A stretch of 64,000 bases of DNA, from contig CALYLX010000116.1 of the NCBI GenBank assembly GCA_944990035.1, forward strand, positions 186,001 through 250,000, in the 5' to 3' direction. The notes under the pieces were generated by a model. It had not been told where the DNA came from. It ran no database searches and worked only from the letters and a program-made list of their open reading frames with translations. The stretch comes from Clitopilus passeckerianus (taxonomy: Eukaryota; Basidiomycota; Agaricomycetes; Agaricales; Entolomataceae). This document shows, in pieces, positions 23,055 to 36,100 of this stretch; positions within the stretch are counted from its first letter, which is position 1, and the number at the start of each line of letters is the position of its first letter. Position numbers and translations under genes: made by a program.

Positions 23055-24597
23055 CTAATCAGATCGACCAAGCTTATCCAGAGCACGCTCGCCTTGCTCA
23101 TACCACTCCTCTCGTGATATCCAGAACTCTTCCCTATTTTTCATGATATCAGCCAACACGGCACCTCCAAGGAATACCATGTGCTTTCGTCGGGGAGGAT
23201 CTTCGATCTTGATCTTAAATTTCTGTATGATACCAAATGTATAAATAGCGGGATCTCTGAAGAAATTGGATTACACACGTTTAGGCGTGTTGGATCGCCG
23301 TTCAGGACTCTGGTCAGGTATAGTTGCTTCATTTCTTTCTCAAGTCGACTTGGGAGACCGGGATACATGCTGGAGCCACCGGAGAGTACGATATGCTTGT
23401 AGAGTTCGGAACGAACGTCAACGGCGGCGGTTTGGATGGTCTGGAATAGCATTTCTACGAAGAGTTTGAATGAGCCGGCTTCGAGTCGAGATCTGTCCCA
23501 TAAACTGACCTGCTACACCAGGTTGTTCTACGTCCACGAGGTGGGGCTGGAACATGCATTCGGGGGCTTCAAAGCGTTCAGAGCCCACTTTGATCGTTCG
23601 GCCGTCAGGAAGCTGATAACGTGTTAACTAACAGAATGGTTATTATGATGTTAAGCTCACGGTATAACTCTCGACCAGCACTGTAGTCTCCTCAGCCAGG
23701 CGGGTGTCCATATCCAGATCGTAGCTAGGAATCGAATCAATTGAAGTCACCTGAGAAAGAGACAGGCGGATACCAACCTTACATAGCACAGCTTCTCTTT
23801 GATTTCACGTACAGTCTCAAAGTCTGCAGTACGGTTGAATGCGTACCCGCGCATTAACAGCAGCTTGATCAGGTAGCGAGTCACGTCGCGTCCTGCAATA
23901 TCCAGCCTTCGGGTAAGATGAGGGAGGGAGAAACCATCGTATACGGGGACAATGTGTGTTACACCATCTCCAGAGTCGACAACGACACCAGTGGTCAAGC
24001 CTTGGAATAATGTTACTGCGGGCGCGATCAGAAAAGGATGTTGACACGTACCTTGTGCATACAAGGTTAACACTGCTTGAATCGCAACATATACCCCCTG
24101 GAAGCCGTACTCTTCGAACATGACTTGGCACATGCGGATCCTGTTCGCCCTTGGATTCATGGGAGGTTCGGTCAATAAGACCTTTCGGCCTTGAGGATCC
24201 ACTTTCAGCTTCTCATCGAAGGTGTAGTCCCAAAGATGTTTCATATCCTCCCAATTGCGGACGATACCGTGCTCCATGGGCTGAGTTACTTGCAAATAGT
24301 TCCTATTCTCTGCAGCTTCGTCACCGATCATAATATCCTTGATTATTGCAGAACCGACGCGCTCCTCTGCACGAAGGATCGGGCGACCAACAATAGATGG
24401 AAATACTGTCAGAGATAACTATGAATATAAATTCCTTGTAACGTCTGCAAAGAAACGCACCATGTTCAGGGAAGTTGGACCCCGCATAGCCAACTTTGAC
24501 GAACTGGAAGGCAGCATCAGCCAGATTCCCGAGATTATCCGTAAGCATTACTGACTCCGGTTCCGTTATCGACTACAAGGGGTGGTCCTGGGTCCAT
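23055..24597 (-). CDS. ARP2: Actin-related protein 2, Arp2/3 complex subunit
   Basis: The spliced exons match eukaryotic Arp2 almost block for block. The start [14 protein letters not shown] (ATG at 24595-24597) joins [15 protein letters not shown] across the first intron. Then come [42 protein letters not shown] [68 protein letters not shown] and [15 protein letters not shown]. The stop is at 23055-23057 after LDKLGRSD. The nucleotide-binding phosphate loops (DNGTG and DSGDGVTH) are intact. Length is about 390 residues, as expected. With Arp3 and five other subunits it nucleates branched actin filaments at cortical patches and endocytic sites. At least seven short introns are needed. It is a single-copy housekeeping gene between two F-box paralogues. 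Confidence 0.95.
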
Positions 24598-24926
24598 TAG
24601 AATGACAGTACTCGTGGATAAGGTTGTTTGTGGTGGATCACTGCACGACAACGACGATGAACGCAGCACAATCTCGTGTTGTCATCTGTTTGGAATCGGA
24701 GCTCTAGCCTATTCGCTGCGGGCGCCTCACTAGCGTCTAGCTGACGCTGTCCTTTTACTCGCTCGTTTGGAACTGACATTTCCCGTCCTAGGGTTATCCT
24801 AAAAAATAAACCAATCAAGGAGAATAGGATCCAGAAAATTGGCTTGAGGGGCCGAATCGGAGCTATCCACATTAGTATTATCCGGATTCTGAACAACGGA
24901 TCATATTAGTGGTAGTTTGTCGTAAT
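24598..24926. other. Intergenic, ARP2 promoter
   Basis: This stretch lies upstream of ARP2 (-) and downstream of the minus-strand F-box gene. No gene or repeat is supported. Confidence 0.45.
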
Positions 24927-26334
24927 CTATTCCTCGAGCGGGGGACTTGGTGCAGGATTTAGTCTACGGTATAATGAGGGTTTGTAGTGCGGAACCAACT
25001 TGGAGGATGCCATCGAAAGATTGTATACGAAGTCTAAACATGTATCGGAACTAACCCCGCATCTCCCAAGCAGGCCTTTGCTAGCAAGAATGGGAAACCA
25101 AGAGGGCAGATTCTCTGCCAGAGGTTCCATGTCGGCTAAGTTCATTGGCTTGAAAAAGACAAAGAAGTCAAGCTTGGTGGGATGATGCAGAAGAGAGGTA
25201 AACATGCTGTCTACAACCTCAGTGTGGAGTTTCTGCCTCATCTTGGTAATGCTGGGTGGTTGAGAGTTCCACAAGGGAGCATGGATGATGAAGCTCATTT
25301 GCTGCAGTTTCTGTGGAAGGGACGCAAGTTGCTCGAACGCTCCCAGGGTGTCGTCTAGAAACTGTACGTTGACGCAGAGGCGGAGGAACCGTAGATTTGG
25401 GAAGTGTTGCACATTGCGGATCTCTTGGAAAGCATCCGAGGCTGTTCAAATGGTCAGGCTTGGATGATATATGTACTCCATAGAAAGCGGTACCTAGATA
25501 AGTGAAAATCAGGGAATCCATCGTCTCTCTTGAATTGGCTAGCTCATCCCACATACGGCCACTTTGGTCAAGGAAGCAGACGCCTATCTCCCTCAATTTC
25601 CCTTCTCCTAGAGGGCACCTGGCCGAGGTGAGGTCTTCTACTATCCAGGTCGGGAGAAAACCAGCCATTTCCAAGCTATCCAGCTTGAGGGGCTGCCCCC
25701 GTTCGCGCTGGTGTTCTGCGCTGGGATAGAACCCACACGATCTGAAGACGGGAGAGGTAATCTCCAACCGTCTCAGATTTGTCGCAAGGGGTAATGCTTC
25801 CAAAGGGAAGAGACTGCATACGTTCACCACCCTCACAATCTCTAGGGTTTGGATTGTAAGCAGCTTGATCAAGAGGCTGCGTTCCAAAAACCCGTGGCCA
25901 AGCTCTCTGATGCAGCGGAATTTAAAGGAGATGTAGTGAATCTGTGTATTTTTGTCTACAAGCAGTCGAAGGATTGGGAATACAAGTGTGGTTTCTTCTG
26001 ATTGCCAGTCGACTGGCCATACTACGTGGAGCACTCGAACGTAATTGATAAACTCTGGGTGCAGAGTGATCAACTGAAGGAACCCTTCATATGGCCGATT
26101 GGCAGTGGGTTCACTACCCCTGCCGGAATCTATGGGAAGAGATAGTGGTCGATGAAACGGTGTTAACACCAGCACTGAAAGCTGGCGCCGGCGGGCTGAG
26201 TGCAAGAAAGGTCGAGATACCAGAGAGAGTCGGCTGAGCGTCGTAGAGTCATCATAAGGATCTAAATGGCCAAGAACATCGTCTAGAACGTCTAAGCAGA
26301 AGACTGAACGTGGATGATGGCAGGAAGTCATCAT
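24927..26334 (-). CDS. F-box protein, family A
   Basis: The frame reads VFCLDVLDDVLGHLDPYDD then SLVSRPFLHSARRRQLS, an F-box-like opening parallel to that of the 21682 gene. It continues with FINYVRVLHVVWPVDWQ and a Leu-rich body. A short intron near 25440-25500 joins the first exon to a second starting FQEIRNVQHFPNLRFLRLC, which ends at the stop in 24927-24929. The total is about 460 residues. I chose the ATG at 26332-26334, just before the F-box. In-frame ATGs at 26406 and 26448 would add 24-38 residues with no conserved content. It is a diverged paralogue of the 21682 gene, on the other side of ARP2 and in the opposite direction. Probable SCF adaptor; substrate unknown. Confidence 0.72.
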
Positions 26335-26964
26335 GTATGGACTCAGGTTCAGAGCTCTCAGGATGCATGGTTTCTTCGACACGATGCATGACGTGCTGGA
26401 CGTCATGAAAGCATAATTCAGTCTACACAGGAAAAAAGGATTCTCCATCCAGATGGCATCAAGCAAATCGTACAAGCAACGAGACAACTAAAAAGACAGC
26501 CAGTAGATATGACAAACGAAGATATAAAGGAAATCGATGACCAGAAAGAAGGTTTGGGTAAAAAATATGAGCAATTATACATATGACAAATAGATAAACT
26601 GTAATGGAATATGGAAAGGAAGGCATAGCAAGGAGATGCGAAGAAAGGAATGTTCGCCTGGTAACAGCACAAACATCATATCAACAATATGCACATCGCC
26701 AAAAAGTAACAACGTAAAACCCGAAGTGAAGATATAGGAAAGGAAGGAAAAGGCATGATGGGTTCGAAAAATGCTTCTAGGAGAGCGACCGCCACCAACG
26801 CGTCGTCCTCTTTTCATGCCGTGAGTTTCCTATTCCCATACTTTTCGATGGTATCTTGGTCCAGATATAATGTTCCAGTGCTTTCCTTCCAGTCTAAACG
26901 CAACACGACCCCCAACCCGTCGCGTCCAAAGGATACCGCGTCCGCCCCCTTCTTCTTGGTCCTC
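26335..26964. other. Intergenic, F-box promoter and 3' flank of the LisH gene
   Basis: A/T-rich stretch of 630 bp with no supported gene. It should contain the F-box promoter on the left and the 3' untranslated region of the LisH gene on the right. Confidence 0.45.
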
Positions 26965-28197
26965 TTACTTCATGTCCAGCCCATTGACGTCGTCCGGATT
27001 GAACCACTGCCCAAAATCGCGTTCAAAGTTGATATCGCCGTCGGGGCGGAACAATCCATTGCTATCAAATTCATCAAGGGAGCTTGCAACGCTGTTGATG
27101 AAGTCGGATGAGAATAGGTCGGTTGCTGCACCTAGATTATTCGATCCTTGCGAATTTGGAGCTCCCATCGAGCTGGGTCCAGGGTTCATACCCGGAGGGC
27201 CACCCAGCATGCTGCCCGAGGGTGAAGGAGCAACGTTCTGACCTCCACCTAGAGGGCCAGGTTGGTTAGACCCCGAAGGGGCAAACGACGGATTTGATGG
27301 GTTTGGTCCTTGAGATGGGTTGGGATTGGGAGGATTCCGTGGCGACTCCATATTCATAGGACCTTTGTTTCCTGGATTCGGACCGGGTCCCGAAGGCCCC
27401 CCAGGACCGCCAGGCGGGCCTCCTGGAGCATTAGGATCCTTCATTCCCATCGGGCCACCAGGAGGCATCATCTTGGGTCCCATTCGGTTTGGCTGGTTGA
27501 AGCCAGGTCCACCACCCGGGCTGTGCCCAAGCTGACCAGCAAGACCGAACATATTGCCATCGCCAGGGGACTGAGCGTTCCCGACCATTCCTGGAGGTCC
27601 ACCCGGTTTGTTCATCCTAAACTGGTTGGGGTTCGGTTGGTTCTGTACGTAAATTAGCTTGAGTAGTGAAACAGATCAAGCTTAGTGCTTTACCTGCATG
27701 TGAGGGGTCATACTACCCGGAGGACCCATTGGAGGGTTCATTCCACCTGACATACCCGGCTGCATGCCTGGGCCTGGACCCATACCACCCATTCCCATAC
27801 CCATAGGGCCACCCATGCCTTGCTGCTGGCCAGGGTGCATTCCTTGTTGGGGTCCTTGGGGACTATTGCCCATCCCAAGCATGGGCATTGGTGCGCCCCC
27901 CTTCGTAGGTACCATCATCCCCTGCCCCATCATGCCAGGTTGTGGTCCCCCTGGTTGGCCTGGGTGTTGCTGAGGAGGCTGCTGTGGGTGCGTGTATGGT
28001 GAAGCCATCTGTTGTGGAGTTGGCATGGCATTTGTTTCAGTTGGTGAGCGACGTGCACGTTTGCGATCGGGTGGCGAAGTTTCGGTTCGGTTCATATCCT
28101 ATAATTGACGCCACGTTTATTAAATGACGGTGAGTCGAGAATAAGAAAACATACATCATCGCCTGGGGAAGTGCTATTTCTCTTTCCTCTCTGCTGC

Positions 28198-28238
<41 letters not shown>

Positions 28239-29815
28239 TTGCTGTTGTTGTTGTTGCTGCTGCTGCTGCCGGTTAGCTTGATTGCGAAGGGAGCCCATGG
28301 GGTTCCCATTCGGAGGGTGTCTGGCCCGAAAAATACCGATAATGCGTTGCTGTGATAATTACATTAGGCAAATTCATCACTGAGAACCGTGGAAAGACTG
28401 ACCTTCTCGTCCAAACTCATTGAGTTTCCATCTTTGCCATCCAGACTGAGCTCTTTCTGAATCTGTGCAGCAATCATTGGTGGTATGTTTACATAGGCCG
28501 CATTCAGATCAGCAGGAGACATCTGGATTTGTTGCTGACCACCTGCCGGACCAGGCATTGGTGGCTGTCGGTGGGCCATTGAAGGACTTGGTCCGGGATG
28601 CATCATGTTCCCCCTTGGACCACCTGCTCCGGGCCCTGCCTGACTGGGAGTTGCGGTCCGACTAAGGGGTTGACCGGGCTGAGGAAATTGGTTTGAGGAC
28701 TGTCCTCCAGGTTGTTGATTCTGCTGTCCCGGAAGCCCTTGCTGCTGGGGATTCATCGGGTTCATACCCTGGCCCATCGGAAGCATGCCGCCAGTGCGAT
28801 TCTGTGATAGATGCGGTGATGGACCGCTCAGCTGTCCCATCGGCGGCTGCTGAGATTGTAGCTGGCCAGGCTGCTGCGATCCCGATGGATTCTGTGGGGA
28901 ATTGGCCATAGTTGGCGATGGGAAGGGTGCATTCGGGTTTCTCTGGCCGGCGGGCGTCTGCTGGTTAGGCTGAGGTATCATTCCAGCGCCTATAGGTCTC
29001 TGGCCACCAGGAACAAGGAAGCCAGGTGAGTTCTGTGGTTGACCAGGAGGCATAGATCCAGGCGGATGGGGGCCACCTGGTTGTCCCGGTATCCCATTGG
29101 GTTGGGGTCCGCCTCCGGCCATTGGGAACGGATTCATGCCTGGCTGGGGTCCAGCGCCGTTCGGTAGGTTACCGTTAGGGTTGAAGCTGAGTGGGCCAGG
29201 TCTGGTCAGGCCATTAGGCATTCTGTTCATTGGTGGTTGTTGGGGTGGCATGAGCTGGCCCGACTGCTGGCCCATCTGTAGCGCGTGATTTGGTGGCATC
29301 CGTTGATTCTGGCGCTGCGAAAAATGCTTTTATCATAAACTTAGTCACCGAGTCGAGGACGAATATGGCGTTGGTAGACATACCTGCATGTATATCTGAG
29401 CTTCCTCCGAGCCGCCATTGTTTGCCTTTGCTGAAAAAAGCACCCAAAACACGCTCCACCACCTATACGTAGCAAGCAAATCAGACAAAGGATCCAGGAA
29501 TAACGGGGGAACGGCACAAACTCATAGAGCAGACCCTGTCTGGCGTTAATCGGTGGCACTGTATCCTGACCAAGCTCTGCTTCAGCTAGTAGTTCGCGAG
29601 CAGTCTTTCGGTATCCTCGTTTTGTGCAATAGTCATATATGTAGATGTTAAACCTATATGTAAGAGAAAAATTGCTGGTCAGCCCACACAAGGCCGTAGA
29701 GCAACGCAGAGTAAACAACGAACATCCTGTCGCCGTCCCATGATAATGGTGTCGATGAGCTGTCATTGCCCGGGGGACTGGGCTGCGTTGAACTTGATTG
29801 TGTTGTTGTCGCCAT
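26965..29815 (-). CDS. LisH-domain Gln/Pro/Gly-rich transcription regulator (Flo8/SomA type)
   Basis: The start at 29813-29815 gives a short Ser/Thr-rich leader ending GDRMF, spliced to NIYIYDYCTKRGYRKTAREL, a LisH motif. AELGQDTVPPINARQGLLYE and WWSVFWVLFSAKANNGGSEE follow. The Leu-Tyr-Glu-Trp-Trp block after LisH is the hallmark of the Flo8/SomA/LEUNIG-like regulators. The remaining roughly 700 residues are Gln/Pro/Gly/Met-rich, with QRIIGIFRARHPPNG, a 26-residue poly-Gln run, a nuclear-type basic patch PPDRKRARRSP and the acidic C-terminus FERDFGQWFNPDDVNGLDMK. In ascomycetes Flo8/SomA act downstream of cAMP-PKA in adhesion, filamentation and development. The same role here is inference. 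Seven or so introns are needed. Confidence 0.8.
28192..28269 (-). repeat. Poly-Gln (CAG/CAA) tract, 26 codons
   Basis: A 78-bp run of CAG and CAA codons lies in the reading frame of the LisH regulator, between QANR and RGKR. CAA interruptions are frequent, which tends to stabilise length. Other frames of the same tract give false Ser/Asn runs. Confidence 0.9.
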
Positions 29816-30196
29816 TGAAGGTGAGCGACGTTAAGTCGGGAGAGACGACAGAGAGTTGTCAAAGAGGGGATGCGCGTGGGTGGGAGTTTTTGTGTGAGAA
29901 GAAATTAATAGAATCCGGAATGAGGGGTGAAACGTAAGGTATAGCCAAGGGAACTGTACAGGGCAAGATAGAGATAAGCAGCGCAAGCGGGACACAGAAA
30001 CTAGTTAGTACAATGCCTCCGACGACGAGGAAGATATCGTGGAAGACGGGGGCGACGATGAGCGAAGGGGACGGGGTGGTTATACAGGGTTGGACGCTTC
30101 GGAACTGCCTCAGAAGCGGAAGCTAATCCGTACAAACAACAATTCAGATTAAATCGGAGATTCAAATAAATTCGCTCTTTGCCGACATAATAAACT
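29816..30196. other. Intergenic, LisH promoter
   Basis: This 381-bp stretch separates the LisH start from the stop of the START gene; both are on minus. Nothing further is supported. Confidence 0.45.
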
Positions 30197-33100
30197 TTAA
30201 TGCCGACGGACCACTGCAACCTGCAAATCCCATCCTCCGACGATATACTTCAGCTCCACCAACCGTTTTATCTCTCTCCAACCTCCGTAGCCACCGTTCA
30301 CCTCCTCTGCATCCTTCAAATCAGTAACCACGTACACAAAATCTGCTGGTGAGAGTAATGATCGGAGAAGCGACCCGATCAAAAACGCGATGAGCGCTAT
30401 CACCAACACGCTCGACAGTGGATATACTCGTCGCTTAGGGCTTGACGTCGCTGTCAAGACCTCGACAGCCAATCCTCCTGGAATAGTTGGTGGAGGTGTA
30501 CCCGGAGATTTATTTTCAGCATCGCTCTTCGAGACCGCTTTGTTCTTCTCTCCGGGGGCGCTTGCCTTTTCAGCGCTATTCTTGGCTCCAGAGTCAGTGG
30601 CGCTGGTTATCATCCCACTGGTAAACCTCGCGAGTGGATTGTTGTACGCATGCCAAAACCCAAGTAGCCCACTAGGCGGCACATGGGCTACACGAGGGCC
30701 TTCAGAAGGTCCAGGCGCGTCTCCAGACGGCTGGTCAGATGCCTGCTTTGCCCGGGGCGAAAACATCCGAAGGTGAGACTAATGAACGCGTGTTACACGA
30801 TAAGATTAAGAGACTTGCCTTGTTCGGCGTTCCTTCATCTATTTCGGAGGGTGCTCCACCTTCCACACCATCCTTGGCTTGAGATGAATTAGACGCCACG
30901 ACGGCAGTGGTAACGGCAGGATCCAACAAGTCATCGGCGATAGCTAATGGCCCCTTAAGGTCTTCGGGAAGAGGTTCCGCCTCACTAGGTATTCTATGAA
31001 ATGGTGTAGCCAATTAGTATTTTGCCTCACCTTTCAATGAAATGAAAAAAAAAGACAACACACCTAGACAGCACACCCATTTTCGACACCTTATCGTCCA
31101 ACAATTCATCTCGACCCAGTGTCGTCAGTGACTCCTTTTCGCCGATAACCTCCGCATCCTTCCCGTTGACCAGCACGGTCATCTTCCCCGCTTTCGCTTT
31201 CCCGCGAAGGCTCCCAGTTGTCCCTGCCACGCCTGGCGTCTCCTTTCTTGGCCGAACTTCCACTGCTACAAGCGCTCCTCCTCCCTCCCTCATCTCCGTC
31301 AACCAACTAGGAACAGGTGGCGCACTTCTCAGTTCCCCAGTCAAAGGATCCCGCACGGTGGAAATCTGGTATTGAGCAGTCGGTAGGGTTAGCCGGAGAA
31401 GATGGCGAGTCGGATCTTCCCCCTCATTTAGTCCACTTGAATGGAGAGGGGATGACGGCATGGTGTGAATGGTGTATGCAAGCGGCAAAGGACCTTCCTC
31501 CCCGGGCTGATCAGCGCCAGATGTCGAAGATGCCTGCCCAGGAGCCTTCGTCTTCAAGAATTCATCGACCCCAGCCTTCCACTCCTCCCTCATCCTTGAC
31601 CTTAACACGACTTCGTAACCCTCAGGGTACATCTTCGAGTCCACAACTATCTCCGCAACCACCAGGTCCGACGCAGGCCTCACCTCTCCCTTCAGAGTAA
31701 ACGCAGAGCTTGCCGTCCTTCCTCGTGAATGGAATCCATTGATACCGACGCCCAATATTGAAGCCGATGATCCAGGACTCGAGGCGCTTGCTGAGATCGT
31801 ACGCTTGCGGATGGACGGCGCAAACACGGGTGATGACGATGGAGAATACGCGGAAGGTGAGGAACCGAGTAAAGGGGCAGGTGAGGAGGCGCTGGTGGGT
31901 ATAGGCATCGGTTCGGCTTTACCGCCATCCACGTCGGCTGATTGGGAGCTGGTTGGGGATGTCGGAGAAATACGTGAAGGGCTTCGGCCAAGTGTCAATG
32001 TACTTGGTCGGGGTGTGACCTGCTCTTCAATGCTGCCGTCTTGGGTGTGGTGACTGGGTGGATTGGGTGACGTTGAAGTATGTGTTCGGCGGGAGAATGA
32101 CGACCCTGTAGGAAGAGTAGGGGCCAGGACGAGTATAGTACTTGAATAGATCTTGTCTTCCGGCCTCCAATACGAGCTAAGCAAAGTCCTGCTCGTATCC
32201 TTCTTGCTGAGCTTCCAAGCAACGTTGGCAAGGTGTTCATCGGCATTCTTCTCTGTGATAATCAGCCCGGGTGCTGGTAGCCTTGTCAGAGGCGATGCTA
32301 CAGCGCTCTTGAGGAATGCCTCAAGGCCCAAGATGGCTCTAGGGAGCGTCGAGTTGATCATGGTGTTCACAGCGGCTGGTATGGACCCTGCAAAGTCCAC
32401 AGCAACGAGCCTAGTACACCTTGTCGACGGGATCGCATAATTCTCTTTGGTGTAAGGGTCCAAGGTCTCGAGTACCCAAGCATCGAGGTAGACCCTTCCG
32501 AGAGGGAGAGAGTAAGAGTTGTACTTTGCAGGGGAGAACCGAGAGACCGCATCCGGGTTAAATGAGGCAGAAACGCAGAAGATGGTAGTCTTGACACCAT
32601 TCGGATGTTCCGTTGCCGACGAAACACTCGTCAATGTGTTTCTTCTCGTCCTCGCTGGCGTGACCGAAGAAGATGGCGAGTTTGTAGCGGCAGCTCTCGC
32701 CGTAACTGACGCCAGGTAAAAGCCTCTATCCCTCCAAGGGAAGCCTGTCTTCGTGACGACAAACTTGGTGGTAGCATCTGCTCCATAGGATTCAAAGAGC
32801 TGAGCCGAGTCGAACCTATCATCCCACTTCTTCCGGCACTCTGGCTCCATAACCAAAGCGGCTAACTCCTCCGCAGAAATGCCTTCTATGACCTTCGACC
32901 CCTTATGCACGGGAATGACGGGACATATCTCTGGTGCCAACTTCCTCTGAACCTGAATCGTGCTGCCCTTTTCAGGAGCAACAACCTCCCAGCCCGTGGA
33001 GGGGAATAATGAGTGAGCCTCCTGCACCCATGCTAAGGCCTCTAGTGCATACTGCATGGGGAGCTTGGTTGCGGGAGGAATGACATTGCCTCCCGAAGCG

Positions 33101-36100
33101 CCTGCCGGAGAGATAGCAGCAACAGCTTGCTGTGTTGTAGTTGTCGCTTGGTCGATAGCGTAGCTCCACCATTTGGTTAATGGGCTTGAAGTCCGAGGCG
33201 CTGAAGCCCAGCTGCTCAATTTCGAAGTCGCCGACGCCGTTGTGCCAGATCCAGAATCAGGAGTTGACACCCTCCCACTCTCTGGCGTATCGCCAGCATC
33301 CCACTCCGCCTTCCTTTTCCGTACCGCACCTTCCACTGGAGGTTGATCGAGTGGTATCCTCGGTGGTTTGACCCTCTTCTGCTTCGCTAACGCTTTCACC
33401 TCCTGCTCGGATAGCTCCTCGACATCAACAGGGACTTTGGCACCATTGACCATAACAAGGCCCTTTTCCTTCCCCGGAGACCGCCGAACGATGGTGAGCA
33501 ACCTGTCTTCATCGACAAAGAGTGCGTCATGGGTCAACGACAACCACAGACCGCCTCCTTCAGGTGATAATCGATGTCGGCGCAAACAAGAGATCGTTTG
33601 TGGGGGAGGGTCAACAACAATGTCGAGAGAATGTGCCCATGTATCAATGTCACAGCGTATTTCACACTCGATGACAGGTGATGAGGATGACAGGGACCGG
33701 GCAATGGGCTTCACGTCGTCCTCTGCTATGGTTGGGCTTGGTGTGGGCTTCAAGCGTCGATTCGCATTGGCCTCGTATTCCACTCTGAAGCTTGACCTCT
33801 CGTGGTCGTACCTCATGTCATTCGCCTTGGCGCCAGCCAACCGGGTGACAACTGGCGGCCCACCGCATTTAATTGCAAACTCGCCGATACCTGCTAGCAT
33901 GCTAATCATTTGCTGTGGGATTGATGTCTTGTTCGTCCATCCCTTGGGGTCAGATTGCTCGAGGAGAGTGAGCTGGGTGGTGGTAGGAGACAGGGCTTCA
34001 ATAGACCACCCTTGCAAGTCAATCTGGGTCCTGATGACATTCGGCTCAACGGAAGGGATGGTAGGGAAGAGATGTTGGGAGTCGTCGACAGAGAAAGAGA
34101 AGACGTGTATCGTGGTTGGGGATTTATACACCGTTCGGAGTATGACTGCATCTCGCCCACTATTAATACCGAAAGTAAATTAAATCGATGAAATGTCATA
34201 TGAAGGGATAAATACGAACTTGACAGGCCACGCAGGGCGGGTCTTGTAATGCCACAATTCGGTCAGCTCATTAACGTCCTCAAGCAACACATCATCTTCA
34301 TGCTGCTTGTCCCAATAGATCTTGGCGCCAGGGGAGACGACGGCACCATAAAGGTCCCAAAGCCCAACTCCAACGAAGGTTGCTTCCGCTCGATAGACGA
34401 CAAGCGTTGGATCAATTGAGTCAAGTTGGGTGATGGAAACACCCCTGGCCTCAGTTGCTGTTCTCTGTCAGTTGCAGGACAGATACACAGAAGGGTATAC
34501 ACTCACTTCTTCTCCATTTGGCTTCCGGTTCCTGTAGCAGCGAAGAGAAATATATATAGTTTCTCCTGACTTTCGACAAGATAGTCTTATCGGCCGCTTG
34601 TGTCCTTTCAGCTGAAGGTTTGACTAGTGTCCGCGTTGTCGAAGAGGAACTTGAAGCTTGACTCTCCGCGGTCGAAATAGTGTTGAAGCTGAGATCAACG
34701 GCACTCGAGATATCCTGGAATATAGATTCCGGTATAAAGTATGACGACGGGTCGCGGTCCTCTACATCTTGTATTGAGTGGGGTATCCCATTGAGCCGTA
34801 AACCGCCGGAAGGACTGGACCGTTCAATGACCACTTTGACTTTAAGTACAGAATGGTCGTCTATGAGCGCGGCATGTGATAGTCGGAAGGTAATTTGGTC
34901 TGGACCCGATGAAGCTAACGAGTTGTTACGCGTTGCAGTGGCGGACCACGGAAGCTGTTCAACTTCTTCAGACGACGCCTTGGTCGTCACTCGTACATCC
35001 CAGCCGTCTGAGAATGGTAGGGTGCATTGGATAGAACGCGTGAGTCTTCGTAGTTCTCGCACGTTCTGGACATTGTCCACTCCATGCGATGGTGTGTGTT
35101 CATCATCTTCGGGTACGATAGAGTAATCAACTGTGAGTGCTTCACGGTCGATTTGGAAGCGGATGCGTTCCAGGCTAACCCCATTCCCATACGCCGATAA
35201 CTTGGGAACGTGATTCCCCCGTTTGAGAACAGTCTTGAATAAGCCGAGCACCATAGTAGAGAGTTGCTGAGTGAACCCAGCAGTTGTGCCAAAGTTCCAA
35301 ACGGACTTGAGGTCATGCTGCCAAAAGCATGTTAGTCGTATCTTGCCCGTCTTCTTCTTGTCCGTGGATGCATTAGGAGCCGCCGGCAATTGAATGTGCT
35401 GTATGCACCATGCAAGGACTAGGGAAGAGTGCGAAGATCAGCACTCATGCAGCAGCACTAAGCGTAAGTATCTTACGGGCAACGTTGGAGCGCACATATG
35501 GTGGAGAAGGTCGGAGGTAGGCTGGTTCATCAGAAGAACGAGGGAGAGAGGTGGTGATGTCAATCAAAGCTGTAGAGTCATTGAATGTGCGGGAGATGGT
35601 GACCGTGTCCCGAGGGCTAGGAAAATTCAATTATCCATATGTGTTCGTAAAGCAAGACCACTCACTTGGCTGGCCATCCAAGGGTAAAATTCGTTTTGGA
35701 TATCCTTGTATTCAAATCGAACATCTCCAGGAGATGTGCCTCCTCCACAGCTGGGTCCCATTCTTGCCTTAGCTCCGGCGTAGTGAGAACAGCTCTCCAA
35801 GGTTCCAAGGTCAACAATTCATCAGAGAACGGGACTTCAAGGACAAGCCGGTATATCTCCTCTCCACCTCTGCTGTTGTTCCGATGTACAATAACATCAC
35901 TGAGTTCTGGAATGCTCGTTGCTCGGGCCTTGCCTTTTCGGCCACCAGGGGAGGTATCTCCCCCGCTCGCTATTCGTTTCCACTCGGTCGAAGGGGAAGT
36001 AAGAAGAGAGCGAAAGTGTGTCTCGGCGCCGTTCAACGCATTTGACCACGATTGTCGTAGACTAAACTTTTGATCAGTATCCTATAAGACCTTGTAATAC

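Noticed and set aside
24321..24548. Apparent separate minus-strand peptide with [12 protein letters not shown]
   Set aside because: It is the second exon of ARP2 read together with intron sequence.
27310..27973. Collagen-like Gly/Pro plus-strand frames
   Set aside because: They are complements of the Gly/Pro/Met-rich exons of the LisH gene, which has a conserved domain.
28037..28309. Poly-Ser/Asn frame
   Set aside because: It is an alternative frame of the CAG/CAA tract. The Gln frame joins neighbouring exons in phase.
33368..34183. 271-codon plus-strand frame
   Set aside because: It lies antisense to exons of the START gene, whose frame is over 1,000 codons and has domain content. The plus frame has no domain.
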